Below are positions 1-5,159 of a DNA stretch of 5,159 bases, piece by piece. Origin of the DNA: Gammaproteobacteria bacterium (GTDB lineage: Bacteria; Pseudomonadota; Gammaproteobacteria; Comchoanobacterales; Comchoanobacteraceae); NCBI GenBank assembly GCA_029243665.1, contig JAQWRO010000057.1, positions 1-5,159 of the forward strand. Direction: 5' to 3'. The notes beneath the pieces were generated by a model. That model was given only the letters and a program-made list of their open reading frames with translations. It did not search any database and had not been told where the DNA came from. Made by a program: the position numbers and the translations under genes. Each line of letters starts with the position of its first letter. Positions within the stretch are counted from its first letter, which is position 1.

Positions 1-1
1 G

Positions 2-337
2 ATCGCAATGACTTTAGGTGTGATTGTGTTGCCTTTTTTAACTACATTGGGCCTTTTGGTGTTTATTACTGGGTTTTCAGTATTAGAAGCAACGTTGCCA
101 GTGTTTTTAATTGAATCTTCTCAAGTGACTACCCAAAAAGGTAGCTTGATGGGCGGCTATTTTAGTTGTGTGCAGCTAGGTGTGTTTTTAACGAGTTTGT
201 CTGCTGGTTATATGCGCGTTTCTTTTGGGATTTCTGGTGTCATTGTGATGTCGGTTTGTATTTTATTGGTTTGGTTATGTTTTTGGGGATTGTATTTGCA
301 TGCAAAAAAATGCCATTATAAGCAAATAAATAATTAG
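2..337 (+). CDS. MFS transporter, YajR-like, C-terminal part (5' end outside window)
   Basis: This is the last ~110 residues of a major facilitator superfamily efflux-type transporter of the inner membrane. The reading frame is open to the left edge, so the ATG at 8 is internal and not the start. Counting from that Met, hydrophobic segments lie at about residues 4-30, 47-66 and 74-97, which fit TM10 to TM12. The stretch FSVLEATLP followed by a KGSLMGGY segment closely resembles the FNFLEATLP / KGTAMGVY region that I recall from the YajR family. The protein ends about 12 residues after the last membrane segment with a basic tail, so it lacks the C-terminal ferredoxin-like YAM domain that E. 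coli YajR carries after TM12. The stop codon TAG (335-337) overlaps the AGAGG ribosome binding site of ssb, implying co-transcription and coupling. An MFS gene directly upstream of ssb matches Pseudomonas, where uvrA lies beyond it. Substrate cannot be told from this fragment. Confidence 0.85.
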   Translation: MAMTLGVIVLPFLTTLGLLVFITGFSVLEATLPVFLIESSQVTTQKGSLMGGYFSCVQLGVFLTSLSAGYMRVSFGISGVIVMSVCILLVWLCFWGLYLHAKKCHYKQINN

Positions 338-347
338 AGGTTAAGTT

Positions 348-803
348 ATGTCCAAAGGTATCAATAAAGTCATATTAGTCGGAAATTTAGGTCAAGACCC
401 TGAAGTGCGTTACACCGGTTCGGGTGCAGCGGTTGCTAACATTTCAATTGCAACATCGGAGCGCTGGAAAGACAAGCAATCTGGTGATATGAAAGATGTA
501 ACAGAGTGGCATCGTGTGGTTTTATTTTCTCGCTTAGCTGAAATTGCTGGGGAATACCTTAAAAGAGGCTCAAAAGTTTATTTAGAAGGTAAGCTTAGAA
601 CAAGAAAATGGCAAGATGCGCAAGGTGCAGATCGTACTACAACTGAAATTCTAGCAGACAATCTTCAAATGCTAGATCGTCGAGGCGATGATTTAAGTGG
701 TTTTGATCAAACGCCACCAGCTGCTAGCGATTCAGCGCCTGCTAAACAAGCGGCACCTTCGCCAGAGCAAAACGCGTTAGCAGACGATGATATCCCATTC
801 TGA
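348..803 (+). CDS. ssb: Single-stranded DNA-binding protein SSB
   Basis: SSB coats single-stranded DNA as a homotetramer during replication, recombination and repair, and recruits partner enzymes through its C-terminal tip. The 151-residue protein has a full N-terminal OB fold (about residues 5-111), beginning NKVILVGNLGQDPEVRY. It keeps the DNA-stacking aromatics W40, W54, F60 and W88, plus H55, the residue altered in the classic E. coli ssb-1 mutant. A short linker rich in Ala, Pro, Gln and Ser (about 115-144) leads to the acidic tip DDDIPF, so the partner-binding end is intact. The linker is shorter than in E. coli SSB (178 aa). The start at 348 is supported by AGAGG at 336-340, 7 nt upstream and overlapping the stop codon of the MFS gene. 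No convincing terminator follows the stop, so transcripts may read into feoA. Identification is firm. Confidence 0.98.
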   Translation: MSKGINKVILVGNLGQDPEVRYTGSGAAVANISIATSERWKDKQSGDMKDVTEWHRVVLFSRLAEIAGEYLKRGSKVYLEGKLRTRKWQDAQGADRTTTEILADNLQMLDRRGDDLSGFDQTPPAASDSAPAKQAAPSPEQNALADDDIPF

Positions 804-830
804 TCAGATCCAAACATTTGCGCTAAACCA

Positions 831-860
831 TTGACCTGAAAGGAGTTATTCCTGTATAAT
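831..860 (+). promoter_or_regulatory. Sigma70-type promoter of the feo operon
   Basis: The -35 box TTGACC (831-836, five of six matches to TTGACA) and a perfect -10 box TATAAT (855-860) are separated by 18 nt. This is the best promoter I see in the window. Transcription would begin about 6-8 nt after the -10 box, at roughly 866-868, which coincides with the A of the feoA ATG at 867. The resulting mRNA would have essentially no leader. I see no good Fur box over it; the best 19-bp alignment on the -10 region gives about half of the consensus positions. The boxes are directly visible; the start site is inferred. Confidence 0.75.
839..854 (+). promoter_or_regulatory. Shine-Dalgarno plus in-frame CTG possible start for feoA, inside a small inverted repeat
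   Basis: AAAGGAG (839-845) is a perfect Shine-Dalgarno, but it sits 21 nt before the feoA ATG, too far to serve it. It is 6 nt before CTG (852-854), which is in frame with feoA and would add five residues (start-Y-N-H-Q) before the usual MTLDE start. An in-frame TGA at 837-839 closes the frame just upstream. AGGAG (841-845) can pair with TTCCT (849-853), including one G-U pair, around a 3-nt loop, which would partly hide the Shine-Dalgarno. The element lies in the spacer of the feo promoter, so it exists in RNA only on transcripts reading in from ssb. Its use is inference. Confidence 0.4.
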
Positions 861-866
861 CATCAA

Positions 867-1127
867 ATGACGCTTGACGAAGTTAAATTTAATGAAGATA
901 TTGTATTTGCTGGTTTCATCGGAACCCCTCAAGTCTATGTTGAAAAACTTTCTGCACAAGGTTTAATCCCCGGTGCAGTTTGTCGTTTATTAAAAAGAAT
1001 ACCTACGTGTGGCGTTGTTCAGCTTCAAGTGCGTGATAGTGTGTTGGGACTAAGGTGGAAAGAAGCTAAACAATTATTGTTTGAGTATAGAGAAAATGAT
1101 CCCAAAAAAGATAGCACTGATCGGTAA
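867..1127 (+). CDS. feoA: Ferrous iron transport protein A (FeoA)
   Basis: FeoA is a small cytosolic SH3-like protein that works with the FeoB iron transporter, probably binding its cytoplasmic parts. The 86-residue product has the family layout: the N-terminal MTLDEVKFNED strand, an EKLSAQGLIPG segment (26-36) corresponding to the family's 'LxxMGLxPG' motif, then basic beta strands and the closing LGLRWKEAKQLLFEY (about 60-74), equivalent to the usual 'LSLRxxEAxxI' end. Residues 75-86 are a charged extension encoded where the gene overlaps feoB. C39 and C48 are present; I know of no role for them. The ATG at 867 is chosen because it matches the family's N-terminus, yet no Shine-Dalgarno stands at the right distance. 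Either the message is leaderless from the promoter at 831-860, or translation begins at CTG 852. It is the first gene of feoABC. Confidence 0.9.
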   Translation: MTLDEVKFNEDIVFAGFIGTPQVYVEKLSAQGLIPGAVCRLLKRIPTCGVVQLQVRDSVLGLRWKEAKQLLFEYRENDPKKDSTDR

Positions 1128-3285
1128 CCCAAATAGCGGAAAAACAACGCTTTTTAATCGATTAACCCGAATGAATTACCGAGAAGGTAATTATTCTGGC
1201 GTAACTGTCGAATCATGCTTTGGGTCTTGGTCCATTGATCATAATACATCCATTGATGTAGTTGATTTACCTGGTTGCTATAGTCTTCAGCCTTTTGGTC
1301 AAGATGGCCAAGACATGCAAGAAACAATTCGAACCATTCACGAAGGAAATTTTGATTGTATTGTCAATGTTGTGGATGCTTTGAATTTGCAAAGACATCT
1401 CTATTTGACACATCAGCTTCGTGAATTAGATGTCCCTATGATATTGCTAATCAATCGCATTGATTTGGCCCAGTTGCATAACATTGATATCGATGTGGAT
1501 GTTTTATCTAATCAATTAAACTGTCCGGTCCTGCCAACAGTTGCAATAGATCCTCAGGTTTCAAAAACTTTGTTAGATGCTTTAGTAAACTATAAGCACA
1601 GTCCATTTTCTGGTTATAAATTAAATGATAAGTGGCAATCATTACAAAGTAAATTCATGCAAGAAGAGTCTTTGGTTTCACAATATGGTTTTCTGTTGAA
1701 ATTAGAAGCAGGGCATCCATTAAAATCATATTATCAATCTGATTCGTTGCCAATGTCGGTTGGTATTGCTGAATTACGTTATCAACACATTGAATCTTTA
1801 ACGGCTCAAGCAGTTGTTAAACGTAAATCTAATACGAAGTCAATTCATAGACGAATTGATCAAATTGTTTTACATGATTGGCTTGGATTGCCAATCTTTT
1901 TTTTAGTGATGTATGGTTTATTTGCTTTAACCATATCACTTGCTGGGAACCTCCAGGTGGGGGTTGATGCCATTACCCATGCATTGCTAGTAGATGGCGT
2001 CAGATACACGGCTGATTGGTTGTTGCTACCGTCTTGGTGGGGCAGTTTTTTAGGATTAGGTATTGGGCAGGGGATTGCTACAACGCTAACATTTACACCA
2101 GTGCTGTTTTGTATGTTTATGGGATTGGGCTTTTTAGAGCACAGTGGTTATATGTCAAGAGCCGCGTTATTGATGGATCAGTTGATGCGTAAAATTGGTT
2201 TGCCTGGTCGTTCTTTGGTTTCCTTTATCATTGGTTTTGGATGTAATGTCCCTGCGATCATGGCGGCAAGACATTTGGATCAGCCGAGAGAGCGCTTGAT
2301 GACCATTCTCATGACGCCCTTTATGTCTTGTGGTGCTAGATTGACCATTTATGCAGTAATGGTTACAGCTTTTTTCCCAAGGGGCGGACATAACATTATT
2401 TTCATATTATATCTCATTGGTATTGCAGCAGCTATTTTGACAGGCTATTTATTACAGCCTAGTTTAGCTCTTGAGCAACCATTGCCTTTGGTCATGGAAA
2501 TGCCTGATTATCAAAAGCCTAAAATCAGATTGTTGATGCACTACGCTCGTCGCCAAACCATTCACTTTGTTAGGAGGGCTGCTAAATACATCATTCCTTT
2601 GTCAGCGTTATTAACTTTGCTCATGCACTTTAACGCCCATGGGCAGTACCTTGCTGGCAATCAAATGGAACAAAGTATTTTAGCTAGTACGGCTAAAGTG
2701 CTGACAGTTTTTTTCTATCCCATAGGCATTCACGATAACAACTGGCCTGCAACAGTTGGTCTGCTCTCTGGATTGTTAGCAAAAGAAGTAGTGGTCGGTT
2801 CCATGAATGCACTTTATGGTCAGGTTGTGGTTGGTGCTGAGCCTGTTTGGCCACAAATTCTTCATGGCATTCATGACATGCTTCATGGTTTTTTACATTT
2901 TGATCTCGTGCCTTCTTTAGATATTGTTTCTAATCAATTTCATGCCAGTGCCTATGGTGAAATGTTGAATGCATTTGATTCAAGTGCGAGTGTCTTTGCA
3001 TTTTTGGTATTTGCATTATTATATTTCCCATGCATGTCTACCATCGTTGTAATACGTAAAGAGCTTGGCCGTGGTTGGGCATCCATTTCATTGGTATGGT
3101 CAACAATGTTGGCGTATTTCTTAGCTATTATATGTTATCAGGTTGGTACAATAGCCGAGCACCCTTTGAGCTCTATGATGTGGTTGGTTTTGATGTTATT
3201 GGTATTGGCGGTGTTGATGAAAGAATTTAAAAAGCGGGTTAAAAAAACCTGGGAAAAACAACAATATGACGTTAACACAGCTTAA
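1096..3285 (+). CDS. feoB: Ferrous iron transporter FeoB (G-domain membrane permease)
   Basis: FeoB moves Fe(II) across the inner membrane and is gated by an N-terminal GTPase domain. With the ATG at 1096 it has 729 residues, close to the usual ~700-780. G domain: G1 GNPNSGKT (10-17), G2 Thr37 in GVTVE, G3 DLPG (57-60), G4 NRID (120-123); G5 is degenerate, with AID (150-152) where a Ser-led motif is expected. A helical linker leads to the membrane core from about residue 262. The core keeps LEHSGYMSRAA (from 347; relatives usually have LEDSGYMARAA), GFGCNVP with C383, MSCGARL with C412 and FPCMS with C646, which correspond in order to the conserved cysteines of E. coli FeoB. A basic tail ends the protein. 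A TTG at 1081 would add five residues, but the ATG gives the normal short lead before G1. Neither start has a strong Shine-Dalgarno, and the ATG lies 32 nt inside feoA, so translation is probably coupled. Confidence 0.97.
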   Translation: MIPKKIALIGNPNSGKTTLFNRLTRMNYREGNYSGVTVESCFGSWSIDHNTSIDVVDLPGCYSLQPFGQDGQDMQETIRTIHEGNFDCIVNVVDALNLQRHLYLTHQLRELDVPMILLINRIDLAQLHNIDIDVDVLSNQLNCPVLPTVAIDPQVSKTLLDALVNYKHSPFSGYKLNDKWQSLQSKFMQEESLVSQYGFLLKLEAGHPLKSYYQSDSLPMSVGIAELRYQHIESLTAQAVVKRKSNTKSIHRRIDQIVLHDWLGLPIFFLVMYGLFALTISLAGNLQVGVDAITHALLVDGVRYTADWLLLPSWWGSFLGLGIGQGIATTLTFTPVLFCMFMGLGFLEHSGYMSRAALLMDQLMRKIGLPGRSLVSFIIGFGCNVPAIMAARHLDQPRERLMTILMTPFMSCGARLTIYAVMVTAFFPRGGHNIIFILYLIGIAAAILTGYLLQPSLALEQPLPLVMEMPDYQKPKIRLLMHYARRQTIHFVRRAAKYIIPLSALLTLLMHFNAHGQYLAGNQMEQSILASTAKVLTVFFYPIGIHDNNWPATVGLLSGLLAKEVVVGSMNALYGQVVVGAEPVWPQILHGIHDMLHGFLHFDLVPSLDIVSNQFHASAYGEMLNAFDSSASVFAFLVFALLYFPCMSTIVVIRKELGRGWASISLVWSTMLAYFLAIICYQVGTIAEHPLSSMMWLVLMLLVLAVLMKEFKKRVKKTWEKQQYDVNTA

Positions 3286-3493
3286 ACATTACATTCAAAC
3301 CAGACAAGCCGTAACATTAAATGAACTGTCAAGTGTATTTGCTTGTGATCCAAAGACCATAGAGCTTATGATGCAGCATTGGACTCACACAGGTATGGTT
3401 GATGTTAAGCTTTCATGTGATGATTGCCTTGGTTGTATGACTGCATGTCAAACCTATGTCTGGCAATCCAACGAATCACTTGATTATCAATAG
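3266..3493 (+). CDS. feoC: FeoC-type winged-helix protein with a four-cysteine cluster
   Basis: FeoC proteins are small cytosolic winged-helix partners of FeoB; in Klebsiella FeoC binds an oxygen-sensitive iron-sulfur cluster and protects FeoB from proteolysis. The 75-residue product starts with a helix-turn-helix-like part (about 3-46: TLTQLKHYIQTRQAVTLNEL, then a recognition-like helix DPKTIELMMQHW), followed by the wing and C51, C54, C57 and C61. These form C-x2-C-x2-C-x3-C, tighter than the spacing I recall for enterobacterial FeoC and identical to the [4Fe-4S] ferredoxin spacing, apart from Gln instead of Pro after the last Cys. C27 is an extra cysteine. The ATG at 3266 overlaps the feoB end by 20 nt, with GGGA at 3251-3254 as a ribosome binding site 11 nt away. 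Position and size after feoB make the family call good; a cluster is inferred. Confidence 0.85.
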   Translation: MTLTQLKHYIQTRQAVTLNELSSVFACDPKTIELMMQHWTHTGMVDVKLSCDDCLGCMTACQTYVWQSNESLDYQ

Positions 3494-3502
3494 CTTATAA
3501 GC
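3493..3502. repeat. 10-bp perfect palindrome at the end of feoC
   Basis: GCTTATAAGC reads the same on both strands and overlaps the last base of the feoC stop codon. With no room for a proper loop it is a poor RNA hairpin, so it is not a good terminator, although TTTTT follows at 3512-3516. It could be a protein-binding site for the downstream gene or a chance palindrome. Confidence 0.35.
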
Positions 3503-3546
3503 CTCAATTCGTTTTTGATGAAATGATAGGTTTAATAAGGTGAAAA

Positions 3547-3574
3547 GTCGTATATTTTAGATATATAAGACGAC
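3547..3574. other. Imperfect hairpin in the feoC to BI-1-like gene gap
   Basis: GTCGTATAT (3547-3555) can pair with ATATA (3563-3567) and CGAC (3571-3574), giving nine base pairs with a 3-nt bulge (AGA, 3568-3570) and a 7-nt loop. It is flanked by A4 before and A5 after, so on the + strand it has no U-tract and does not look like an intrinsic terminator; on the - strand it would be followed by TTTT. It sits in the only non-coding gap of note (3494-3633, 140 nt), about 60 nt before the next start codon, and could be a leader structure or an operator. I found no convincing -35/-10 pair in this gap, although the downstream gene presumably needs one. Confidence 0.4.
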
Positions 3575-3633
3575 AAAAAGATTGCATTAAGGCAGATAAG
3601 TTGTTAAGCTCAAACTAAAAAAAGGAGCCCAAT

Positions 3634-4605
3634 ATGTTTGAATTTATCTCAGATGCCAAAAATAGACTCTCAGATGTCCAAGCAAATAGAAATTTTATTA
3701 CAAGCCTTGATTATGTATTCAAGGGCTTAGTTGTTACAGGACTGGGTATTTGGATAGCAAGTGTGCTAAACATCATGTTCATACCGCCTTTGTTAAATTT
3801 ACTTATTTCAATAGCCCTTTTATTTGCAATAAGCAGATATGCTTCAGAAGATAATGTAAAGGCAACGCCATTGTACTATTTGTTCACGTTTTGGACAGGG
3901 TTGTCGCTTTATGGCCTGTTATATAGCTTTAGTCTCATCTTGACACCCCAAGTGGTTATATCCACAGTAATGATGACTTTGATGATGTGCGCAGTGATGA
4001 TTACATTGAGTTTGATCGTTTTTTCATATCGCAGTAATGCAAAACTTGCCGAACAATATATGTCATCTGTTTATTATTACGGATTTTTTGTCATCGTTGG
4101 ATTAATTATCTTCGGTTGTTTAGCAAGCTCTGCAAACATTGCCACGTTTATGTTTGTAGATGGTTTGGTTACGACAGGCTTATTTTCAGTTTATTTAATG
4201 TTAGATACATTTAAAGCAGCCTACATGGTAGAGGATGCACCTCATCCAATTTTAACAGCCATCACTATTTACCTAGATATTCTTAATATAGTCATAGGTG
4301 TCCTTGAAGTCCTGGCATCATCAGAGATTGATGATGATCTAGCATCTAGTGGATTTCAGAAAGTATTCCAAGCGCTTGTTGGTGTATTAATGCCAATCAC
4401 ATTAGGGGCTTACTTAGTCTATGATGCATTTTTTGGGAAAAGGGATGATGGTGATTTTGGGGCTGTTTATAATGATGGTTCAGGTGCGGCAGGTTCTAAT
4501 AGCATAACACGGGCACAGGCCTATTATACTGGAAAATCAGATGCGCCAGTAGTCACCGTTGATTCTTCTCAATACGATGGTTCGTTAATGCTAGGGACAA
4601 CCTAA
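3634..4605 (+). CDS. Bax inhibitor-1/YccA-like (TMBIM family) multi-pass membrane protein
   Basis: A 323-residue inner-membrane protein with a short polar N-terminus and hydrophobic segments at about 28-48, 51-67, 80-103, 107-130, 146-166, 169-190, 206-228 and 244-267, then a soluble tail (269-323) rich in Gly, Ser, Asp and Tyr. The family call rests on YLMLDTFKAAY (187-197) and AITIYLDILNIVIGVLEVL (209-227), which resemble the last two helices of BI-1 proteins ('YDTQ' and 'LYLDxINLFL'). D191 and D215 are 24 residues apart, as are the D171/D195 pair I recall from Bacillus YetJ, where they form a pH-sensitive latch for Ca2+ leak. R68 at the end of TM2 may match the partner arginine. The eighth segment and the ~55-residue tail go beyond the usual seven-TM form. 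The start is set by AAGGAG at 3622-3627, 6 nt before the ATG. Physiological role in bacteria is poorly defined; channel function is inference. Confidence 0.75.
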   Translation: MFEFISDAKNRLSDVQANRNFITSLDYVFKGLVVTGLGIWIASVLNIMFIPPLLNLLISIALLFAISRYASEDNVKATPLYYLFTFWTGLSLYGLLYSFSLILTPQVVISTVMMTLMMCAVMITLSLIVFSYRSNAKLAEQYMSSVYYYGFFVIVGLIIFGCLASSANIATFMFVDGLVTTGLFSVYLMLDTFKAAYMVEDAPHPILTAITIYLDILNIVIGVLEVLASSEIDDDLASSGFQKVFQALVGVLMPITLGAYLVYDAFFGKRDDGDFGAVYNDGSGAAGSNSITRAQAYYTGKSDAPVVTVDSSQYDGSLMLGTT

Positions 4606-4606
4606 T

Positions 4607-5159
4607 ATGCAAGCACAACCAAACACCTGGCAAGATTTTTACAGATACCGTCTTCCTGGTATGATAATGTGTACTGGCCTATGGACATCGATTCTTTTGA
4701 TTAGAGTTTTTTTAAGTTCATTTTTGCCACCCATCTTAATGTATCCCATCATGTTTTTGATTGGATTCATATTGTTTACAAAATTTTTTACATTCATTTG
4801 TAATCAAAATGATTATGGCATGAGTGCAACGTTTGTCGTCTCATTGATGTCATTCATTATATTGTTAACAGGCTCACTGCCACTTTTAATGATGTCAGCA
4901 GCATTTGCGCTATTGAGTTGGCCGCAAGATATTGTTCGATTTGCTGCGGGTTACAAAGAAAGAAGTCAGTCAATAGCCATTGGTTTATTTGGATTTGTGT
5001 TAATGGCCATAATCGTAGCAGCATCATTTTATTTAACCACTGGTGCAGTTTTGCCTGTGATGATTGCCTTGATTTCCATTAATTTATGTGCAGTGTCCTA
5101 CTATTTATTAAACCATCCAACAAGCTTCAAACATTATAAGGAAATATCACCCTTTGTTG
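4607..5159 (+). CDS. Multi-pass membrane protein, N-terminal part (3' end outside window)
   Basis: The frame opens at ATG 4607, one nucleotide after the upstream stop (TAA, 4603-4605), and stays open for 184 codons to the window edge. AGGGA (4593-4597) lies 9 nt before the ATG inside the previous gene, so the pair is one transcription unit with coupled translation. After a polar start (NTWQDFYRYR) there are about six hydrophobic segments, near 19-37, 41-64, 74-90, 91-104, 123-143 and 147-168. I recognise no family motif with certainty. Its layout echoes its neighbour: TG..W early in TM1, a Pro-Pro pair opening TM2 (P41-P42; neighbour P51-P52), and YYLLN...SFK (165-175) where the neighbour has YLMLDTFK. 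This suggests a diverged relative of the BI-1-like protein with Asn169 in place of the TM6 aspartate. Homology is an eye-made inference and the part that would hold the second aspartate is missing. Confidence 0.8.
   Translation, partial: MQAQPNTWQDFYRYRLPGMIMCTGLWTSILLIRVFLSSFLPPILMYPIMFLIGFILFTKFFTFICNQNDYGMSATFVVSLMSFIILLTGSLPLLMMSAAFALLSWPQDIVRFAAGYKERSQSIAIGLFGFVLMAIIVAASFYLTTGAVLPVMIALISINLCAVSYYLLNHPTSFKHYKEISPFV

Noticed and set aside
295..306. 12-bp perfect palindrome TTTGCATGCAAA near the end of the MFS gene, about 40 nt before ssb; possible operator or SOS box.
   Set aside because: About one 12-bp palindrome is expected by chance in a window this size, it lies in coding sequence, and it lacks the CTGT-N8-ACAG pattern of a LexA box.
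853..866. FNR-like site TGTAT-N4-ATCAA over the feo -10 box (8 of 10 positions of TTGAT-N4-ATCAA).
   Set aside because: One half-site is poor and the position would block rather than activate the promoter; E. coli feo is FNR-activated from upstream. Noted only as a low-grade match.
849..867. Possible Fur box over the feo -10 region (ATAATCAT core).
   Set aside because: Only about 9 of 19 consensus positions match, and those overlap the TATAAT box, which itself explains the similarity.
2167..2391. Open frame of 74 codons on the minus strand.
   Set aside because: It lies wholly inside the conserved membrane core of feoB, has no recognisable protein features, and is a shadow of the real gene.
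3493..3516. Intrinsic terminator after feoC (palindrome followed by TTTTT).
   Set aside because: The palindrome leaves no loop for an RNA stem, and the T-run is 9 nt away from it, so it does not fit an intrinsic terminator.
3515..3587. Promoter candidates for the BI-1-like gene: TTGATG at 3515 with TAATAA-type boxes, and TTGCAT at 3582.
   Set aside because: Spacers are far from 16-18 nt (about 10-14 nt, or 23 nt), so none is supportable as a sigma70 promoter.
4438..4602. C-terminal tail of the BI-1-like protein as a type IV secretion (Dot/Icm-like) signal.
   Set aside because: The protein is an integral membrane protein, the tail has no Glu-rich block, and nothing in the window shows a secretion system or an intracellular lifestyle.

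Overview
The window reads as chromosomal DNA of an AT-rich gammaproteobacterium. The SSB is closest in sequence to gammaproteobacterial SSBs, and the order MFS transporter then ssb matches the uvrA / MFS transporter / ssb neighbourhood I recall from Pseudomonas. A three-gene feo operon that includes a FeoC-type protein also fits Gammaproteobacteria. Base composition and the divergent protein sequences would suit a Legionellales-like or other slow-lane lineage, but that placement is inference; I cannot name a genus. Every gene lies on the + strand, and I saw no RNA gene, insertion sequence, CRISPR array or phage remnant.

Layout. (1) 2-337 is the C-terminal end of a YajR-like major facilitator transporter, cut by the window edge; its stop codon overlaps the ribosome binding site of ssb. 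(2) 348-803 is ssb, complete, with its acidic DDDIPF tip. (3) 831-860 is a strong sigma70-type promoter whose -10 box ends only 6 nt before the feoA ATG. (4) 867-3493 is a compact ferrous-iron uptake operon, feoA-feoB-feoC, in which each gene overlaps the next (32 nt and 20 nt). (5) 3494-3633 is a non-coding gap with a palindrome and an imperfect hairpin. (6) 3634-4605 encodes a multi-pass membrane protein of the Bax inhibitor-1/TMBIM (YccA/YetJ) type. (7) One nucleotide later, a second multi-pass membrane protein starts at 4607 and runs off the window; it may be a diverged relative of the first.

How the genes work together. FeoB is the inner-membrane Fe(II) transporter with a cytosolic G domain. 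FeoA is its small SH3-like partner. FeoC is a small winged-helix protein whose cysteine cluster probably senses iron or oxygen. The tandem membrane pair at the right end forms its own translationally coupled unit, and its first member keeps the two aspartates that form the pH/Ca2+-responsive pair in bacterial BI-1 proteins.

The points most worth attention are: the feoA start, which looks leaderless from its own promoter yet also has a perfect Shine-Dalgarno placed for an in-frame CTG start; the ferredoxin-like CxxCxxCxxxC arrangement in FeoC; and the BI-1-like protein with an extra C-terminal membrane segment and soluble tail, coupled to a possible degenerate paralogue.
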